Numbered from the stretch's first letter, positions 1-9,731 are shown. The stretch is 39,152 nucleotides of DNA from Pyrinomonadaceae bacterium (GCA_030840675.1 JAVEEA010000030.1:1-39152); one strand, 5' to 3'. The notes: generated by a model not told the origin, from the sequence alone. A program made the numbers and translations.

Positions 1-895
1 GCGACGGTGAGGCGGGACGATAATCCGCCACGGCTGCGGCACCGATAAAAACAGAAGCTGCTGAAAGTCGATCCATTACGGCGGCGTGCATCTCGGCAGC
101 GGAATTAACGCTGACCAATTCAATGCCACTTGGAGCGGGCGACGTGGTGGTTCCGGCAACCACGGTGACCTGCGCGCCCCGCCGTTTTGCGGCTTCGGCA
201 AGTGCAAACCCCATGCGCCCGGAGGAATTATTCGAGAGAAAACGCACCGGGTCGAGTGCTTCGCGAGTTGCGCCGACTGTTACCAGCAGTCGCTCGCCAG
301 CGAGATCGTGCACTCCGCTTTCTGAACCCTCCAAAATCCTAAGTGCTGCCGCCACGATCCGTTCAGGTTCGCTGAGGCGGCCCGGTCCAATCGTCCCGCA
401 AGCCATCTCGCCATCATCGGGTTCAATAATATGAACTCCATCCGATCGCAGCCGTTCGAGGTTTCGTCGGGTTGCAGGATGTTCCCACATCGTCGGGTTC
501 ATGGCTGGTGCAATGAGCACTGGGGCAGTCGCGGCAAGGTAAGTAGACGTTAGAAAGTCGTCAGCAATGCCGTTCGCGAGCTTGGCGATAATGTTCGCCG
601 TGGCGGGAGCAATCAGAAATAGGTCGACCGTCTGCGAGAACGTAATATGCGCGATGGGGTCAGGATTATCAGGCGCGTAGTCGTCGACAATGACGTGTGA
701 TCCGGAGAGTGCGCGAAACGTCAGCGGTTGCACAAATTCACAAGCGCGTTTGGTCATTGCCACTCTGACTATGCAGCCGACGCGTTGCAGGCCGCGAAGC
801 ACCTCCGCAGCCTTATAAGCGGCGATTCCTCCACTAACTCCCAATGCGACTTTCTTGCCCGAAAGAGAGCTGGTTGAAGCTTGGTCGGTCCTCAT
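1..895 (-). CDS. coaBC: Bifunctional phosphopantothenoylcysteine decarboxylase / phosphopantothenate-cysteine ligase CoaBC (3' part cut by window edge)
   Basis: Reverse-strand translation from ATG at 895: MRTDQASTSSLSGKKVALGVSGGIAAYKAAEVLRGLQRVG...IAPATANIIAKLANGIADDFLTSTYLAA...APAMNPTMWEHPATRRNL...VTVGATREALDPVRFLSNNSSGRMG. These are typical CoaC flavoprotein and CoaB motifs. It is absent from the ORF track because it has no stop inside the window. Confidence 0.93.
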   Translation of the reverse strand, partial: MRTDQASTSSLSGKKVALGVSGGIAAYKAAEVLRGLQRVGCIVRVAMTKRACEFVQPLTFRALSGSHVIVDDYAPDNPDPIAHITFSQTVDLFLIAPATANIIAKLANGIADDFLTSTYLAATAPVLIAPAMNPTMWEHPATRRNLERLRSDGVHIIEPDDGEMACGTIGPGRLSEPERIVAAALRILEGSESGVHDLAGERLLVTVGATREALDPVRFLSNNSSGRMGFALAEAAKRRGAQVTVVAGTTTSPAPSGIELVSVNSAAEMHAAVMDRLSAASVFIGAAAVADYRPASPS

Positions 896-1037
896 ATACT
901 TACCTCAAATTAAAGATCAATGTAACATTGCTGAAATGAGCGTGCAACGGAGGTTCGCGGAAGATTTGCTACAATCCCGCGCGTTCCCACAGTTCGTTTG
1001 TCCGTACTTACATTCAAGAATTTGAGGTCGGAATCCT

Positions 1038-1604
1038 ATGTGCAGCAATAGACTCTTCCGCTCCGGTCTCCTCGGCTCCCTGATCATTGCAAGTGCCGGC
1101 TTTTTGACGGTGGCGCAGACGCCGAGTTCTGAGCGGCAGTTCGGTCCGGTGGTGCGGGCCTACCTGGGTTACCTGAAAAATGAGCAGGAAGTGGTTGACG
1201 ATCGTGCCAGCCGGCATGAAGTTAACATTGTGTACTACCGTCGCAACTCAAACCGGATTCGAGCCCTGCGGCAAATGGCAATGCAGATTGCCCGCGAGTC
1301 GCAAAATGACTATTTGCCGGAACTCGAAGCGGTCGCAGGCGATGAGTTTGGCTTGCTCTTTGAGCGTCCGCCGCGGTTTCAAACGCTAAAGGTCGGGGAA
1401 GTCGTACACGCTAACTTTCGTTATCTGGGCGTGGCCCACAGCGGTGAAACCTTTTATGTGTTTGCGCGACTGGATCCGTATGAGCAGTCGGAATTAATGG
1501 GGAGAGTAAGTCAGGAGGTGGAAAGCGCGTCCGGCTCACCCGTTTCCGGCCCGCCTTCCGCTACCAGAGTCTCCACCCGAGCACGGCGAGTTACGCCTCG
1601 CTAA
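1038..1604 (+). CDS. Hypothetical secreted protein
   Basis: 188 aa ORF with an N-terminal hydrophobic signal-like segment (LLGSLIIASAGFLTVAQT). No family recognised. Confidence 0.7.
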   Translation: MCSNRLFRSGLLGSLIIASAGFLTVAQTPSSERQFGPVVRAYLGYLKNEQEVVDDRASRHEVNIVYYRRNSNRIRALRQMAMQIARESQNDYLPELEAVAGDEFGLLFERPPRFQTLKVGEVVHANFRYLGVAHSGETFYVFARLDPYEQSELMGRVSQEVESASGSPVSGPPSATRVSTRARRVTPR

Positions 1605-1824
1605 CGCGCGGCAGGAAGTTGGTCCAAGGTGACTTCAAGCGAAATCGCCGCTGACTCTGGCGTCTTTTCCGCAACTTGTCATCGCCAACATCGACGCAGT
1701 GCTGTTAAGCACTCGGGACGGATTAGGCCAGATGGAAATCTCTGGACTGGGCCGAGGCCATGTGGTAAATTCCCGGCCAACACAAAAAAGCACAATTTTG
1801 TGCCAAAGTTTGGCGAAAAGTCTG

Positions 1825-1853
1825 TTGACAGAGTGCCGTGGTTCATGTAATAA
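1825..1853 (+). promoter_or_regulatory. Sigma70-type promoter (TTGACA - 17 nt - TAATAA) upstream of the FecR-like gene
   Basis: Direct reading: TTGACA at 1825-1830, 17-nt spacer, TAATAA at 1848-1853. Predicts a 5' UTR of about 150 nt before the ATG at 2010. Confidence 0.65.
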
Positions 1854-2009
1854 CAGCCCCGTGTTTTAGGCTTTGCAGACGGTCTATGATCTTTTAGGCG
1901 CGCTTTCGATTAATGGGGTACAGAGTGTAGCTGGTCCAGTACCTCTCACGACATTTTGGCCGTCGCGGCACGCAATCAAGAAATTGTTCACAATACGGGA
2001 GGAAAGTTA

Positions 2010-2711
2010 ATGATTAGCAAAACTTGGAGCCGCAAACCGATAGCGGCCTTGGTGGCAATGGCCATCTTGAGTGTTTACTCGATGGCGGTGTTAGCGTCGC
2101 CCGCAGCAAAAGCCCCGTCGGGCGAGCTGTCAATCGTCGGTCAGGTAACAGTGAACGGCGAGAGCGCGGTCTCGGGTGGAACGGTGTTTTCAGACAGTCT
2201 GATCACCACAGCTGACAAGAGCGGCGCGACGGTGAATCTGAGCAAGTTGGGCCGCGTTGAATTGGCGCCGAGTTCCAACCTGAAATTGAGCTTCACGGAA
2301 ACGAGCCTCAGCGGATTGCTCGAAAACGGCACGGCTCATGTCTCCATTACGGCTGGAACTTCGGTCAACTTCACAACCAAAGACGGGGTTGTGGTGGTGG
2401 ACGGAAGCCAGGCTACTTCGTTTACCGTTAGTGTCGTCAAGGGGATTACTTCTCTGACAACGCATTCCGGTGTTGCGCAGTTGCATGTCGGCAGCGCCGT
2501 CAAGCAGGTTGCCGCTGGTTCCAGCGTCACTGCGGGCACGCCGAATCCGAAAGACGATCCGGGCGACGACGACGATAAGATGAGCGGCGGCGAGTTGGCT
2601 GCGCTACTGTTGCTGGGTGCCGGTGCTGTCGCTGGTATTCTGTATGCCGCGATGCACAATAATGACCTCAACTTCGGTGGCAACGCGATCGTGATCAGCC
2701 CCTCGAAGTAA
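2010..2711 (+). CDS. FecR-like domain protein with signal peptide and C-terminal hydrophobic segment
   Basis: ATG at 2010 preceded by GGGAGGAAAG. FecR-like pattern (GELSIVGQVTVNGESAVSGGTVFSDSLITTADKSGATVNLSKLGRVELAPSSNLKLSF...TTKDGVVVVDG...AQLHVGSAVKQVAAGSSVTAG). C-terminal LAALLLLGAGAVAGILYAAM. Confidence 0.75.
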   Translation: MISKTWSRKPIAALVAMAILSVYSMAVLASPAAKAPSGELSIVGQVTVNGESAVSGGTVFSDSLITTADKSGATVNLSKLGRVELAPSSNLKLSFTETSLSGLLENGTAHVSITAGTSVNFTTKDGVVVVDGSQATSFTVSVVKGITSLTTHSGVAQLHVGSAVKQVAAGSSVTAGTPNPKDDPGDDDDKMSGGELAALLLLGAGAVAGILYAAMHNNDLNFGGNAIVISPSK

Positions 2712-2776
2712 GTCGTTATCCGTTGTTTCGTTCAGAAATACTGTAGCGCGGCTTTCGAGCGCAACGGTTAGTTTTG

Positions 2777-2829
2777 CAAAACCTTGCGGGTCACGCGACT
2801 AGATGTCGTGCCTGGCCCGCAAGGTTTTG
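2777..2829 (+). terminator. Intrinsic-terminator-like hairpin after the FecR-like gene
   Basis: CAAAACCTTGCGGG (2777-2790) pairs perfectly with CCCGCAAGGTTTTG (2816-2829), a 14-bp stem with T-rich 3' arm. Confidence 0.75.
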
Positions 2830-2874
2830 TGCTTATGTAACAACCCTGCCTGAGTTTCTAAAGGTAAATCCTTA

Positions 2875-4170
2875 ATGCATATTGCAGTTGTTGGCACTGG
2901 TTATGTCGGTCTCGTTACGGGTTCCTGTTTTGCCGAATTTGGCGTGGACGTCACCTGCGTCGATATCGACGCCGGGAAGATAGCGCGACTGCTCGCCGGA
3001 GAAATGCCAATCTATGAGCCCGGATTGGAGCAGTTAGTAACCAAGAACACTCAATCCGGCCGCCTACGTTTCACCACCGACATAAAACAAGCAGTCGAGC
3101 AGGCGCTGGTGATTTTCCTTGCGGTAGGTACGCCGCCGAAAGCCGATGGCTCTCCTGACTTGAGTTTCGTGGAGGCGGCGGCACGTTCAGTCGCGCAGCA
3201 CATGAACGGTTACAAAGTCATTGTAACGAAATCCACAGTGCCCATCGGCACGGGCGAGTATCTGAGAAAGTTAATCAAAGCGGAAAATGGGAAGCTGAAT
3301 TTTGGCATTGTTTCCAATCCCGAGTTCCTGCGCGAGGGTGCGGCGATTAACGACTTCATGCGGCCCGATCGTGTGGTTATCGGGAGCCGCGATGAGGAGG
3401 CGGTGGCAATCATGCGTGATCTTTACCGTCCGCTTTATCTGATTGAAGCGCCCTTTGTCATCACTTCGCTCGAGGCTGCCGAGTTAACCAAGTACGCAGC
3501 CAACGCCTTCCTGGCAACCAAAATTTCCTTTATCAACGAAATAGCAAATCTTTGCGAAAGCATTGGCTGCGACGTTCATGACGTCGCCCGAGCAATCGGC
3601 ATGGACCGGCGCATTGGCAGCAAGTTTCTACACCCGGGACCAGGGTTCGGCGGCTCATGCTTCCCCAAAGACACTCAGGCGTTGGCTTCCGTGGCGCGTG
3701 AGTTTGGTCGCGAGTCAATAATCGTCGACGCCGTGATCGAAGTGAACCGCCGTCAACGACAGGCGATGGTACCGAAGATTGAAAAGCTGGTCGGCGACCT
3801 AAAGGGCAAGACCATCGCCATACTTGGACTCGCGTTCAAACCGGAAACGGACGACATGCGCGAGGCCCCGGCAATCGATATCATCAACGGGTTACTTGAA
3901 CGCGGCGCGGCTGTGCGCGCTTATGATCCGGTGGCCATGCACGAAGCCGCTGCCGTTTTGCCCGGAGTCACTTACTCGGCGGACGAGTATGAAGCAGTGA
4001 CTAACACCGATGCGCTTGTTTTCGTAACGGAGTGGAATCAGTTTCGCGCACTGGATATGCGCCGCATTCGTGACCTGATGCGCGTACCGCGGATTGCTGA
4101 CCTGCGAAACATTTACGATCCCGCTGACATGCGTGAGCTCGGTTTCGAGTATATTGGCGTAGGACGCTAA
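2875..4170 (+). CDS. ugd: UDP-glucose 6-dehydrogenase
   Basis: MHIAVVGTGYVGLVTGSCFAEFGVDVTCVDID..., GPGFGGSCFPKDTQAL active-site Cys motif, GLAFKPETDDMREAPAI. Confidence 0.95.
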   Translation: MHIAVVGTGYVGLVTGSCFAEFGVDVTCVDIDAGKIARLLAGEMPIYEPGLEQLVTKNTQSGRLRFTTDIKQAVEQALVIFLAVGTPPKADGSPDLSFVEAAARSVAQHMNGYKVIVTKSTVPIGTGEYLRKLIKAENGKLNFGIVSNPEFLREGAAINDFMRPDRVVIGSRDEEAVAIMRDLYRPLYLIEAPFVITSLEAAELTKYAANAFLATKISFINEIANLCESIGCDVHDVARAIGMDRRIGSKFLHPGPGFGGSCFPKDTQALASVAREFGRESIIVDAVIEVNRRQRQAMVPKIEKLVGDLKGKTIAILGLAFKPETDDMREAPAIDIINGLLERGAAVRAYDPVAMHEAAAVLPGVTYSADEYEAVTNTDALVFVTEWNQFRALDMRRIRDLMRVPRIADLRNIYDPADMRELGFEYIGVGR

Positions 4171-4223
4171 CCAATGCGCCGAACGCTCTAACACCTTCTA
4201 CTACCAAAGTCGATCCGCTTAGT

Positions 4224-5186
4224 ATGCCATTAACAGGAATTGCCCTCGTTACCGGAGGCGCTGGGTTTATCGGTTCTCATATAGGATCTGCACTTGTCGC
4301 CGCGGGCCTCAAGCTGCGGGTAATTGACGATCTGTCAACCGGGTATCGCGAAAACCTGGCGGAGATCAATGGGGACGTGGACTTTGTGCAAGGCAGCCTG
4401 GCGGATGAAAAGTCACTGCGGCAGGCACTCGAAGATGTCGAGTTAGTATTTCATGAAGCTGCGATTCCATCCGTTCCGCGTTCGGTTGAAAATCCGCGCA
4501 TGACGCACGTCGCGAGCGTGGATGCGACTTTTGCTTTACTGAACGCCGCGCGCGAAATGAAGGTCAGGCGCCTCGTTTATGCTGCCTCGAGTTCGGCTTA
4601 TGGCGATCAGCCGACGCTGCCCAAGGTTGAAAACATGCTGCCCGAACCACTCTCTCCTTACGCGGTCGCGAAGCTGGTTGGCGAACACTACTGTCAGGTC
4701 TTCACGCGCGTTTATGGTTTGGAAACAATCTCGCTGCGCTACTTCAACGTTTTTGGTCCGCGTCAGGACCCGAGCTCCCAGTACTCCGGCGTGATTTCAC
4801 GTTTCATTAGCGCCTTGCTTAGCGGCGAACAACCCGTAATCTACGGAGATGGCGAGCAGTCGCGAGACTTCACTTACATCGACAATGTTGTGGACGCTAA
4901 CTTGAAAGCGGCCGAAACCACGAAGGGCATCGGCCAGGTTATCAACATCGCGAACGGCGAACGCATCACTCTGAACCAGTTACTCGCGGAGTTAATAAGC
5001 CTAACCGGGAAGCAGGGTGTGGTTGCCGAGTATCGTGAGCCGCGGGCCGGCGATGTGAAGCATAGTCTTGCTGACATTACCCGCGCGCGTACGCTCTTGG
5101 GGTTCGAACCTCGAGTTGGCTTGCGGGCGGGTCTGGAGTCAACAATTAATTGGTGGAAGGGAAGCAGGTTTGCGCAGACAGGCTGA
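4224..5186 (+). CDS. NAD-dependent epimerase/dehydratase, WbpP-like UDP-GlcNAc/UDP-Glc 4-epimerase
   Basis: GGAGFIGSH Rossmann motif, SSSAYGDQPTLPKVE, SPYAVAK (YxxxK), RYFNVFGPRQDPSSQYSGVISRFI, extended SDR family. Confidence 0.88.
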   Translation: MPLTGIALVTGGAGFIGSHIGSALVAAGLKLRVIDDLSTGYRENLAEINGDVDFVQGSLADEKSLRQALEDVELVFHEAAIPSVPRSVENPRMTHVASVDATFALLNAAREMKVRRLVYAASSSAYGDQPTLPKVENMLPEPLSPYAVAKLVGEHYCQVFTRVYGLETISLRYFNVFGPRQDPSSQYSGVISRFISALLSGEQPVIYGDGEQSRDFTYIDNVVDANLKAAETTKGIGQVINIANGERITLNQLLAELISLTGKQGVVAEYREPRAGDVKHSLADITRARTLLGFEPRVGLRAGLESTINWWKGSRFAQTG

Positions 5187-5197
5187 ACTGAAAAAAC

Positions 5198-6265
5198 TCA
5201 GCCTCCCGATCCAACAGCACTCGTGGCCATCAATCCCTGCAGACTCTCAACGTAAGGCGCCCGGGCGACTCCCCGATCCGTTATGATCGCAGCGATCAGT
5301 TCGTTTGGAGTTACGTCAAACGCCGGATTCTGGACACCCACCCCGTCGGGCGCAAGTTGATGTTCCTTGATGTGCGTCACCTCGCGCGGGTCTCTTTCCT
5401 CAATCGGAATCGCTGCTCCGGTTTTCAAAGTCAAATCAAGCGTTGAAATCGGCGCCGCCACGTAAAAGGGAATCTTATGTTCCCGGGCCAGCACAGCAAC
5501 CATGTAGGTGCCAATCTTGTTTGCAGTGTCGCCATTGCCCGCAATTCGGTCTGCACCGACGACTACCGCATTCACTTTGCCGCTCTTCATCACGTGACCC
5601 GCCATGTTGTCGGTAATTACTGTTACCGGAATATTGTCCTTGGCCAGTTCCCAAGCGGTTAACCTCAGTCCCTGCAGGAACGGACGTGTCTCATCGGCGA
5701 TCACGGCAATGCGTTTCCCGGCATCGATCGCGCCGCGAATGACGCCGAGTGCGGTGCCGTAATCACCAGCCGTCGCGAGTGCGCCCGCGTTACAGTGCGT
5801 TAGCACCGTGTCGCCGTCAGCCAATAACTCCGCGCCGAAGCGTCCCAACGCTCGATTAGCGGCAATGTCTTCCGTGAATATCTGCTGCGCTTCGGCTATC
5901 AGGCACGCTTTTATTGCTTCGGGCCGGGTGTCCTTGCTCTGCTCGCGACGAAAGGTCTGGCGCATTCGTTCGATCGCCCAGAAGAGATTAACCGCAGTAG
6001 GGCGTGTCTCAGACATCACCTTGCACATGTAGTCGAAGTCATCTTCCAGGTCTGCGACTGAAGTACCGACAGACTGACTCGCGCCGAGCGCCAGCCCCAT
6101 TGCCGCTGAGACCCCGATGGCGGGGGCGCCGCGGACCACCATCTTCTTAATCGCCTCAGCCACTTCCTCGTAAGACCGCAGCATCAGATACTTTTCTTCG
6201 GCGGGCAGCAGTCGCTGGTCCAGCATGCGCACGCCTTCGTCGGTCCATTCAATGGTCTTGATCAT
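5198..6265 (-). CDS. mtnA: S-methyl-5-thioribose-1-phosphate isomerase
   Basis: [27 protein letters not shown]...[20 protein letters not shown]...[24 protein letters not shown]...[17 protein letters not shown]...[20 protein letters not shown]. The ATG at 6265 is preferred over the ORF-track start at 6328. Confidence 0.95.
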   Translation of the reverse strand: MIKTIEWTDEGVRMLDQRLLPAEEKYLMLRSYEEVAEAIKKMVVRGAPAIGVSAAMGLALGASQSVGTSVADLEDDFDYMCKVMSETRPTAVNLFWAIERMRQTFRREQSKDTRPEAIKACLIAEAQQIFTEDIAANRALGRFGAELLADGDTVLTHCNAGALATAGDYGTALGVIRGAIDAGKRIAVIADETRPFLQGLRLTAWELAKDNIPVTVITDNMAGHVMKSGKVNAVVVGADRIAGNGDTANKIGTYMVAVLAREHKIPFYVAAPISTLDLTLKTGAAIPIEERDPREVTHIKEHQLAPDGVGVQNPAFDVTPNELIAAIITDRGVARAPYVESLQGLMATSAVGSGG

Positions 6266-6434
6266 TTCTTCATTCGTTCCTCTGCTTTGTTTGCGCTGAA
6301 TCTTACCGGACGCGAATTGGCGACGCAAAGCAAGTTACCGAGAATCTTCTGAGCGACCGCATGATCACAAGTTTGACACCGCCACAAAGTGCGTGATAGT
6401 GTCCGCGGAAATCAGAAATTGTTCTTTGTACTTG

Positions 6435-6584
6435 AAAGCCTCTGGGTGCCCCAGCAAATGGGGAGAATAGGGAAACGGGTGAGAATCCCGCGCGGTCGCG
6501 CCACTGTGTTGAGACTGCTGTCATGCTGCTTGTCAAGCAAGCAATGATGGCGAGTTTCTAAGCCAGGAGACCTGCCCAGGCTTT
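6435..6584 (+). ncRNA. Cobalamin (B12) riboswitch aptamer 1, upstream of btuF
   Basis: GGGTGCC...GGGAAACGGGTGAGAATCCCGCGCGGTCGCGCCACTGT...AAGCCAGGAGACCTGCC consensus. P1 closes with AAAGCCT(CT)GGG (from 6435) pairing CCCAGGCTTT (to 6584). Confidence 0.95.
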
Positions 6585-6644
6585 GCAGCTTTTGAACGCT
6601 CGCGGAAAGGCGTTCAGGCCGCACGGGTCCGAAAGCCGTTTCAG

Positions 6645-6701
6645 TCCCGCCGACCGCCTGTTCCCTTTCGCCTTGGGTTCAGAGATCGGCGGGATTTTTT
6701 T
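6645..6701 (+). terminator. Intrinsic terminator, likely expression platform of cobalamin riboswitch 1
   Basis: TCCCGCCGA (6645-6653) pairs perfectly with TCGGCGGGA (6686-6694), followed by a run of seven T (6695-6701), about 60 nt downstream of the aptamer. Confidence 0.75.
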
Positions 6702-7641
6702 GCGCATACGACCAACGTCACAATTCAACCTTAACAGCAGCGGCTCGTGGCTTATCGCCGGCGTACTTTGCCTGTTGCTTGCCGCCTGCAGCACGCTGAC
6801 CCCACCGCCCGGCCCCGCCAACCTGCGACAAGTAACTGACGAAGCGGGACGGTCCCTTTCCGTTCCCGCGAGTATCACCCGTTTCGTTTCGCTCGCTCCG
6901 AGTGTGACCGAAATTGTTTTCGCGATTGGCGCAGGCGACGGACTCGTCGGCCGGACTACCTATTGTAATTACCCGCCCGAGGCACAGCGAGTCATGGAAG
7001 TTGGTGACACGTTAAAGCCAAGCATCGAAAAGATCATCGCGCTGCAACCGCAGGTCGTTTTTGTTTCGACTGCTTCACAACTCGAGGCATTCACGAGCGA
7101 ACTGGCAGCACATCAAATCGCGGTGTACGTTACCGACTCGCGCGACCTCGAAGGCGTATTCAAGTCGATAGCACGAATTGCCGAACTACTAAACCGGCAG
7201 TCGCAAGCGAACCAACTACTGCTGCAATTGCGCGCCAGAGTGGCGGCGGTTAATGACCGGGTCAAGTCGCGGCCGCCAGTAAGAGTTTTCTATCAGGTCT
7301 CAGACAAGCCGCTATACACGATTGGAAAAGACGCGTTTCTTACCGACCTGATCAGGCGTGCGGGCGGCGTATCAGTGACAGCGGACGTACCCGGCGCGTG
7401 GCCAAAATTCAGTGCCGAATCCGCGCTGGCCGCGAGTCCCGACGCGATCATTTTGCCGACGGGCGGCTCGATGGGCGAGGCCAATGCGAATGTGGCGAGT
7501 GCCTTGAAAGATTCTCCGGCCGTTTCCCGGGGCCAGGTCTTCAAGATCAACGATGACCACCTGTCCCGCCCTGGACCGCGCTCGGTTGATGGCTTGGAGG
7601 AACTTGCGCGCGCACTTCATCCGGAAGTATTTCCCAAATGA
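6700..7641 (+). CDS. btuF: Cobalamin ABC transporter substrate-binding lipoprotein (BtuF-like)
   Basis: Periplasmic binding protein fold: RFVSLAPSVTEIVFAIGAGDGLVGRTTYCNYPPEA...MEVGDTLKPSIEKIIALQPQVVF. Lipobox LLLAACS. The only plausible in-frame start after the aptamer is TTG at 6700; the ORF-track start at 6583 lies inside the riboswitch. Confidence 0.88.
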   Translation: MRIRPTSQFNLNSSGSWLIAGVLCLLLAACSTLTPPPGPANLRQVTDEAGRSLSVPASITRFVSLAPSVTEIVFAIGAGDGLVGRTTYCNYPPEAQRVMEVGDTLKPSIEKIIALQPQVVFVSTASQLEAFTSELAAHQIAVYVTDSRDLEGVFKSIARIAELLNRQSQANQLLLQLRARVAAVNDRVKSRPPVRVFYQVSDKPLYTIGKDAFLTDLIRRAGGVSVTADVPGAWPKFSAESALAASPDAIILPTGGSMGEANANVASALKDSPAVSRGQVFKINDDHLSRPGPRSVDGLEELARALHPEVFPK

Positions 7642-8702
7642 ACGCACTGATTCCAGGTGGTGCAACGTCCAGTCGCTTACCTCGCGGCCTCGCTGGCGCA
7701 CGCGTGACCTTCACCCGGACAGTGTCGATCTGCGCGGTCCTATTGTTAACCTTACTGGCGATCGTAATCGTCACTTCTCTGTTTGGCAGCGAAAAGCTGC
7801 CGGCGCGAGCAGCACTCTGTACGCTGCTCACGCTTGGCAAAACTTCCTGCGGCCTGACCGCTAATCACTACGCAATTCTTTTCGATATTCGCCTCCCGCG
7901 CATTCTGCTGGGCGCTGCGGTGGGCGGCTCGCTTGCCGTTGCCGGCGCGAGTTACCAGTCGCTTCTGCGAAATCCCCTTGCCGAACCCTACCTGCTCGGG
8001 ATCTCAAACGGCGCCGCCGTGGGCACTATGATCGCGCTGGTATTTTTGGGGGCACACGAGTGGAGTCGGCCGCTGCTCGCATTCGTGGGAGCGTTGGCCG
8101 CGACGCTCGTGGTCTATCGCCTGGCCCAGGGACGCACCGGGGCAACGCCCGAACGGTTAATTCTGGCGGGTGTGATCGTGACCACTTTCCTGTCATCGGC
8201 AATTGTTTTTGTGACCACTCTGATGGACGCAACCCGCATCAGGTCGTTCACGTTTTGGCTGCTCGGTGACTTATCGGGAGCAACTTCGAAACTGCTTTGG
8301 CTGGCACTTTTCATTGCCGTCGCGGGCAGCATCGTGCTAGCCGCCTACGCGCGTTCGCTAAACTTGTTAATGCTCGGTGAACGAGACGCGTTTGATCTGG
8401 GAGTCGAAGTCTCGCGCGTCAGGTTGATTGTTTTTATCGTTGCCAGTTTGCTAGTGGGCAGTTCAGTTGCGTCGAGCGGCTCGGTGGGTTACGTGGGCCT
8501 CGTCGTGCCACACCTGGTACGTCTATCGCTCGGCAGTGACAACCGGATCACATTGCCCGCCGCCGCGATTTGCGGGGCGATGTTCGTAGTGGTGGCAGAC
8601 ACGATCGCGCGTACGGCGATCGCGCCGCGCGAACTTCCGGTCGGCGCCATCACCGCACTCATCGGCGCGCCGCTGTTTGTTTACCTCTTGCGACGGCGCT
8701 GA
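7638..8702 (+). CDS. btuC: Cobalamin/iron-siderophore type ABC transporter permease (BtuC/FecCD family)
   Basis: RLPRILLGAAVGGSLAVAGASYQSLLRNPLAEPYLLGISNGAAVG; SSGSVGYVGLVVPHLVR. ATGA overlap with btuF. Confidence 0.93.
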   Translation: MNALIPGGATSSRLPRGLAGARVTFTRTVSICAVLLLTLLAIVIVTSLFGSEKLPARAALCTLLTLGKTSCGLTANHYAILFDIRLPRILLGAAVGGSLAVAGASYQSLLRNPLAEPYLLGISNGAAVGTMIALVFLGAHEWSRPLLAFVGALAATLVVYRLAQGRTGATPERLILAGVIVTTFLSSAIVFVTTLMDATRIRSFTFWLLGDLSGATSKLLWLALFIAVAGSIVLAAYARSLNLLMLGERDAFDLGVEVSRVRLIVFIVASLLVGSSVASSGSVGYVGLVVPHLVRLSLGSDNRITLPAAAICGAMFVVVADTIARTAIAPRELPVGAITALIGAPLFVYLLRRR

Positions 8703-8718
8703 GTTTGTCGAACACGAA

Positions 8719-9507
8719 ATGCTCGAGGCACGCGACATCACAGTGACTTACGGTTCCCGGCGAGCGGTGTCAGGTGTCTCGCTCACACTTCGCCCGGGAA
8801 ACGTTATCGCGGTCATTGGCCCGAATGGCGCGGGAAAATCCACGCTGCTTCGTTCGTTGAATGGTGCCTTGGAACCGGCAACCGGGGAAATCATCCTCGA
8901 CGAACGACCACTAACTACATATTCCCGGCGCTCTGTCGCGCGGCGTATTTCGGTTGTTGCGCAGGAGGCAGATCTGCGTTTCCCGGTTACGGTCTTCGAG
9001 TTTGTCTTGGGTGGGCGTTACGCCTGGGCCAGCAACAGCGGCTGGGGTTGGGAAACAGCTCGCGATGTCTCGGTGGCGAGTGAAGTTTTGCGGGAGACGC
9101 AATTGGAATCGCTTAGTGGTCGCCTGATGAACGAACTCTCAGGCGGGGAACGACAGCGCGCAGTGCTCGCTCGCGCACTGGCAACCGAGGCGGGCGTGCT
9201 GTTGCTCGACGAACCGACTGCGAACCTTGACCTGGCCCACCAGGCTACGATCCTCGCCCTCGTGAGAAAGCGCTGTGACACTCGAGAGACGTCCGCGCTG
9301 GTGATAACGCACGACATCAATCTCGCGGCAGAGTTTTCGGATCGCGTTTTACTGATGAAAGAAGGAAGCACGGTTGCCGTTGGACCACCTGGCGACGTCC
9401 TGACGCCCGCGCTGCTCAGGGAAGTTTTTGCGGTAGAAGTGTTGGTCGACGCACACCCGGTAAGTGGTGTGCCGCGAATTACGCCGGTGCATCAAACGCT
9501 CCGGTAA
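8719..9507 (+). CDS. btuD: Cobalamin ABC transporter ATP-binding protein (BtuD-like)
   Basis: Walker A GPNGAGKST, signature LSGGERQRAVLARAL, Walker B VLLLDEPTANLD. ATG at 8719 (MLEARDITVTYG) preferred over the earlier TTG. Confidence 0.93.
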   Translation: MLEARDITVTYGSRRAVSGVSLTLRPGNVIAVIGPNGAGKSTLLRSLNGALEPATGEIILDERPLTTYSRRSVARRISVVAQEADLRFPVTVFEFVLGGRYAWASNSGWGWETARDVSVASEVLRETQLESLSGRLMNELSGGERQRAVLARALATEAGVLLLDEPTANLDLAHQATILALVRKRCDTRETSALVITHDINLAAEFSDRVLLMKEGSTVAVGPPGDVLTPALLREVFAVEVLVDAHPVSGVPRITPVHQTLR

Positions 9508-9520
9508 AACCAAAAACAAT

Positions 9521-9695
9521 GAACGGCTGCGGAAGGGAAGACGGTGAAAGACCGGCACTGCCCGCGCAACTGTAAGCGGTGACGATGCTTTTCGTAAGCC
9601 ACTGGATCGGCGCAAGTCAGTCTGGGAAGGCGAAAGGCAGAGGCGATTCGGAAGCAGAATCACAACCGCGAGTCAGGAAACCTGTCAGCCGCGTC
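9521..9695 (+). ncRNA. Cobalamin (B12) riboswitch aptamer 2, upstream of the TonB receptor
   Basis: GGAAGGGAAGACGGTGAAAGACCGGCACTGCCCGCGCAACTGTAAGCGGTGAC...AAGCCACTG...GAAGGC...GAGTCAGGAAACCTGTC. CGGCTG (9524-9529) can pair with CAGCCG (9686-9691) as the closing stem. Confidence 0.95.
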
Positions 9696-9731
9696 AGTTT
9701 CAGCTCGCACTGCGTCGGGCAGGAGAGGCTA

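Noticed and set aside
5098-5120. GGTTCGAACC resembling a tRNA T-loop
   Set aside because: Lies inside the epimerase coding frame (LLGFEPRVG) with no cloverleaf around it.
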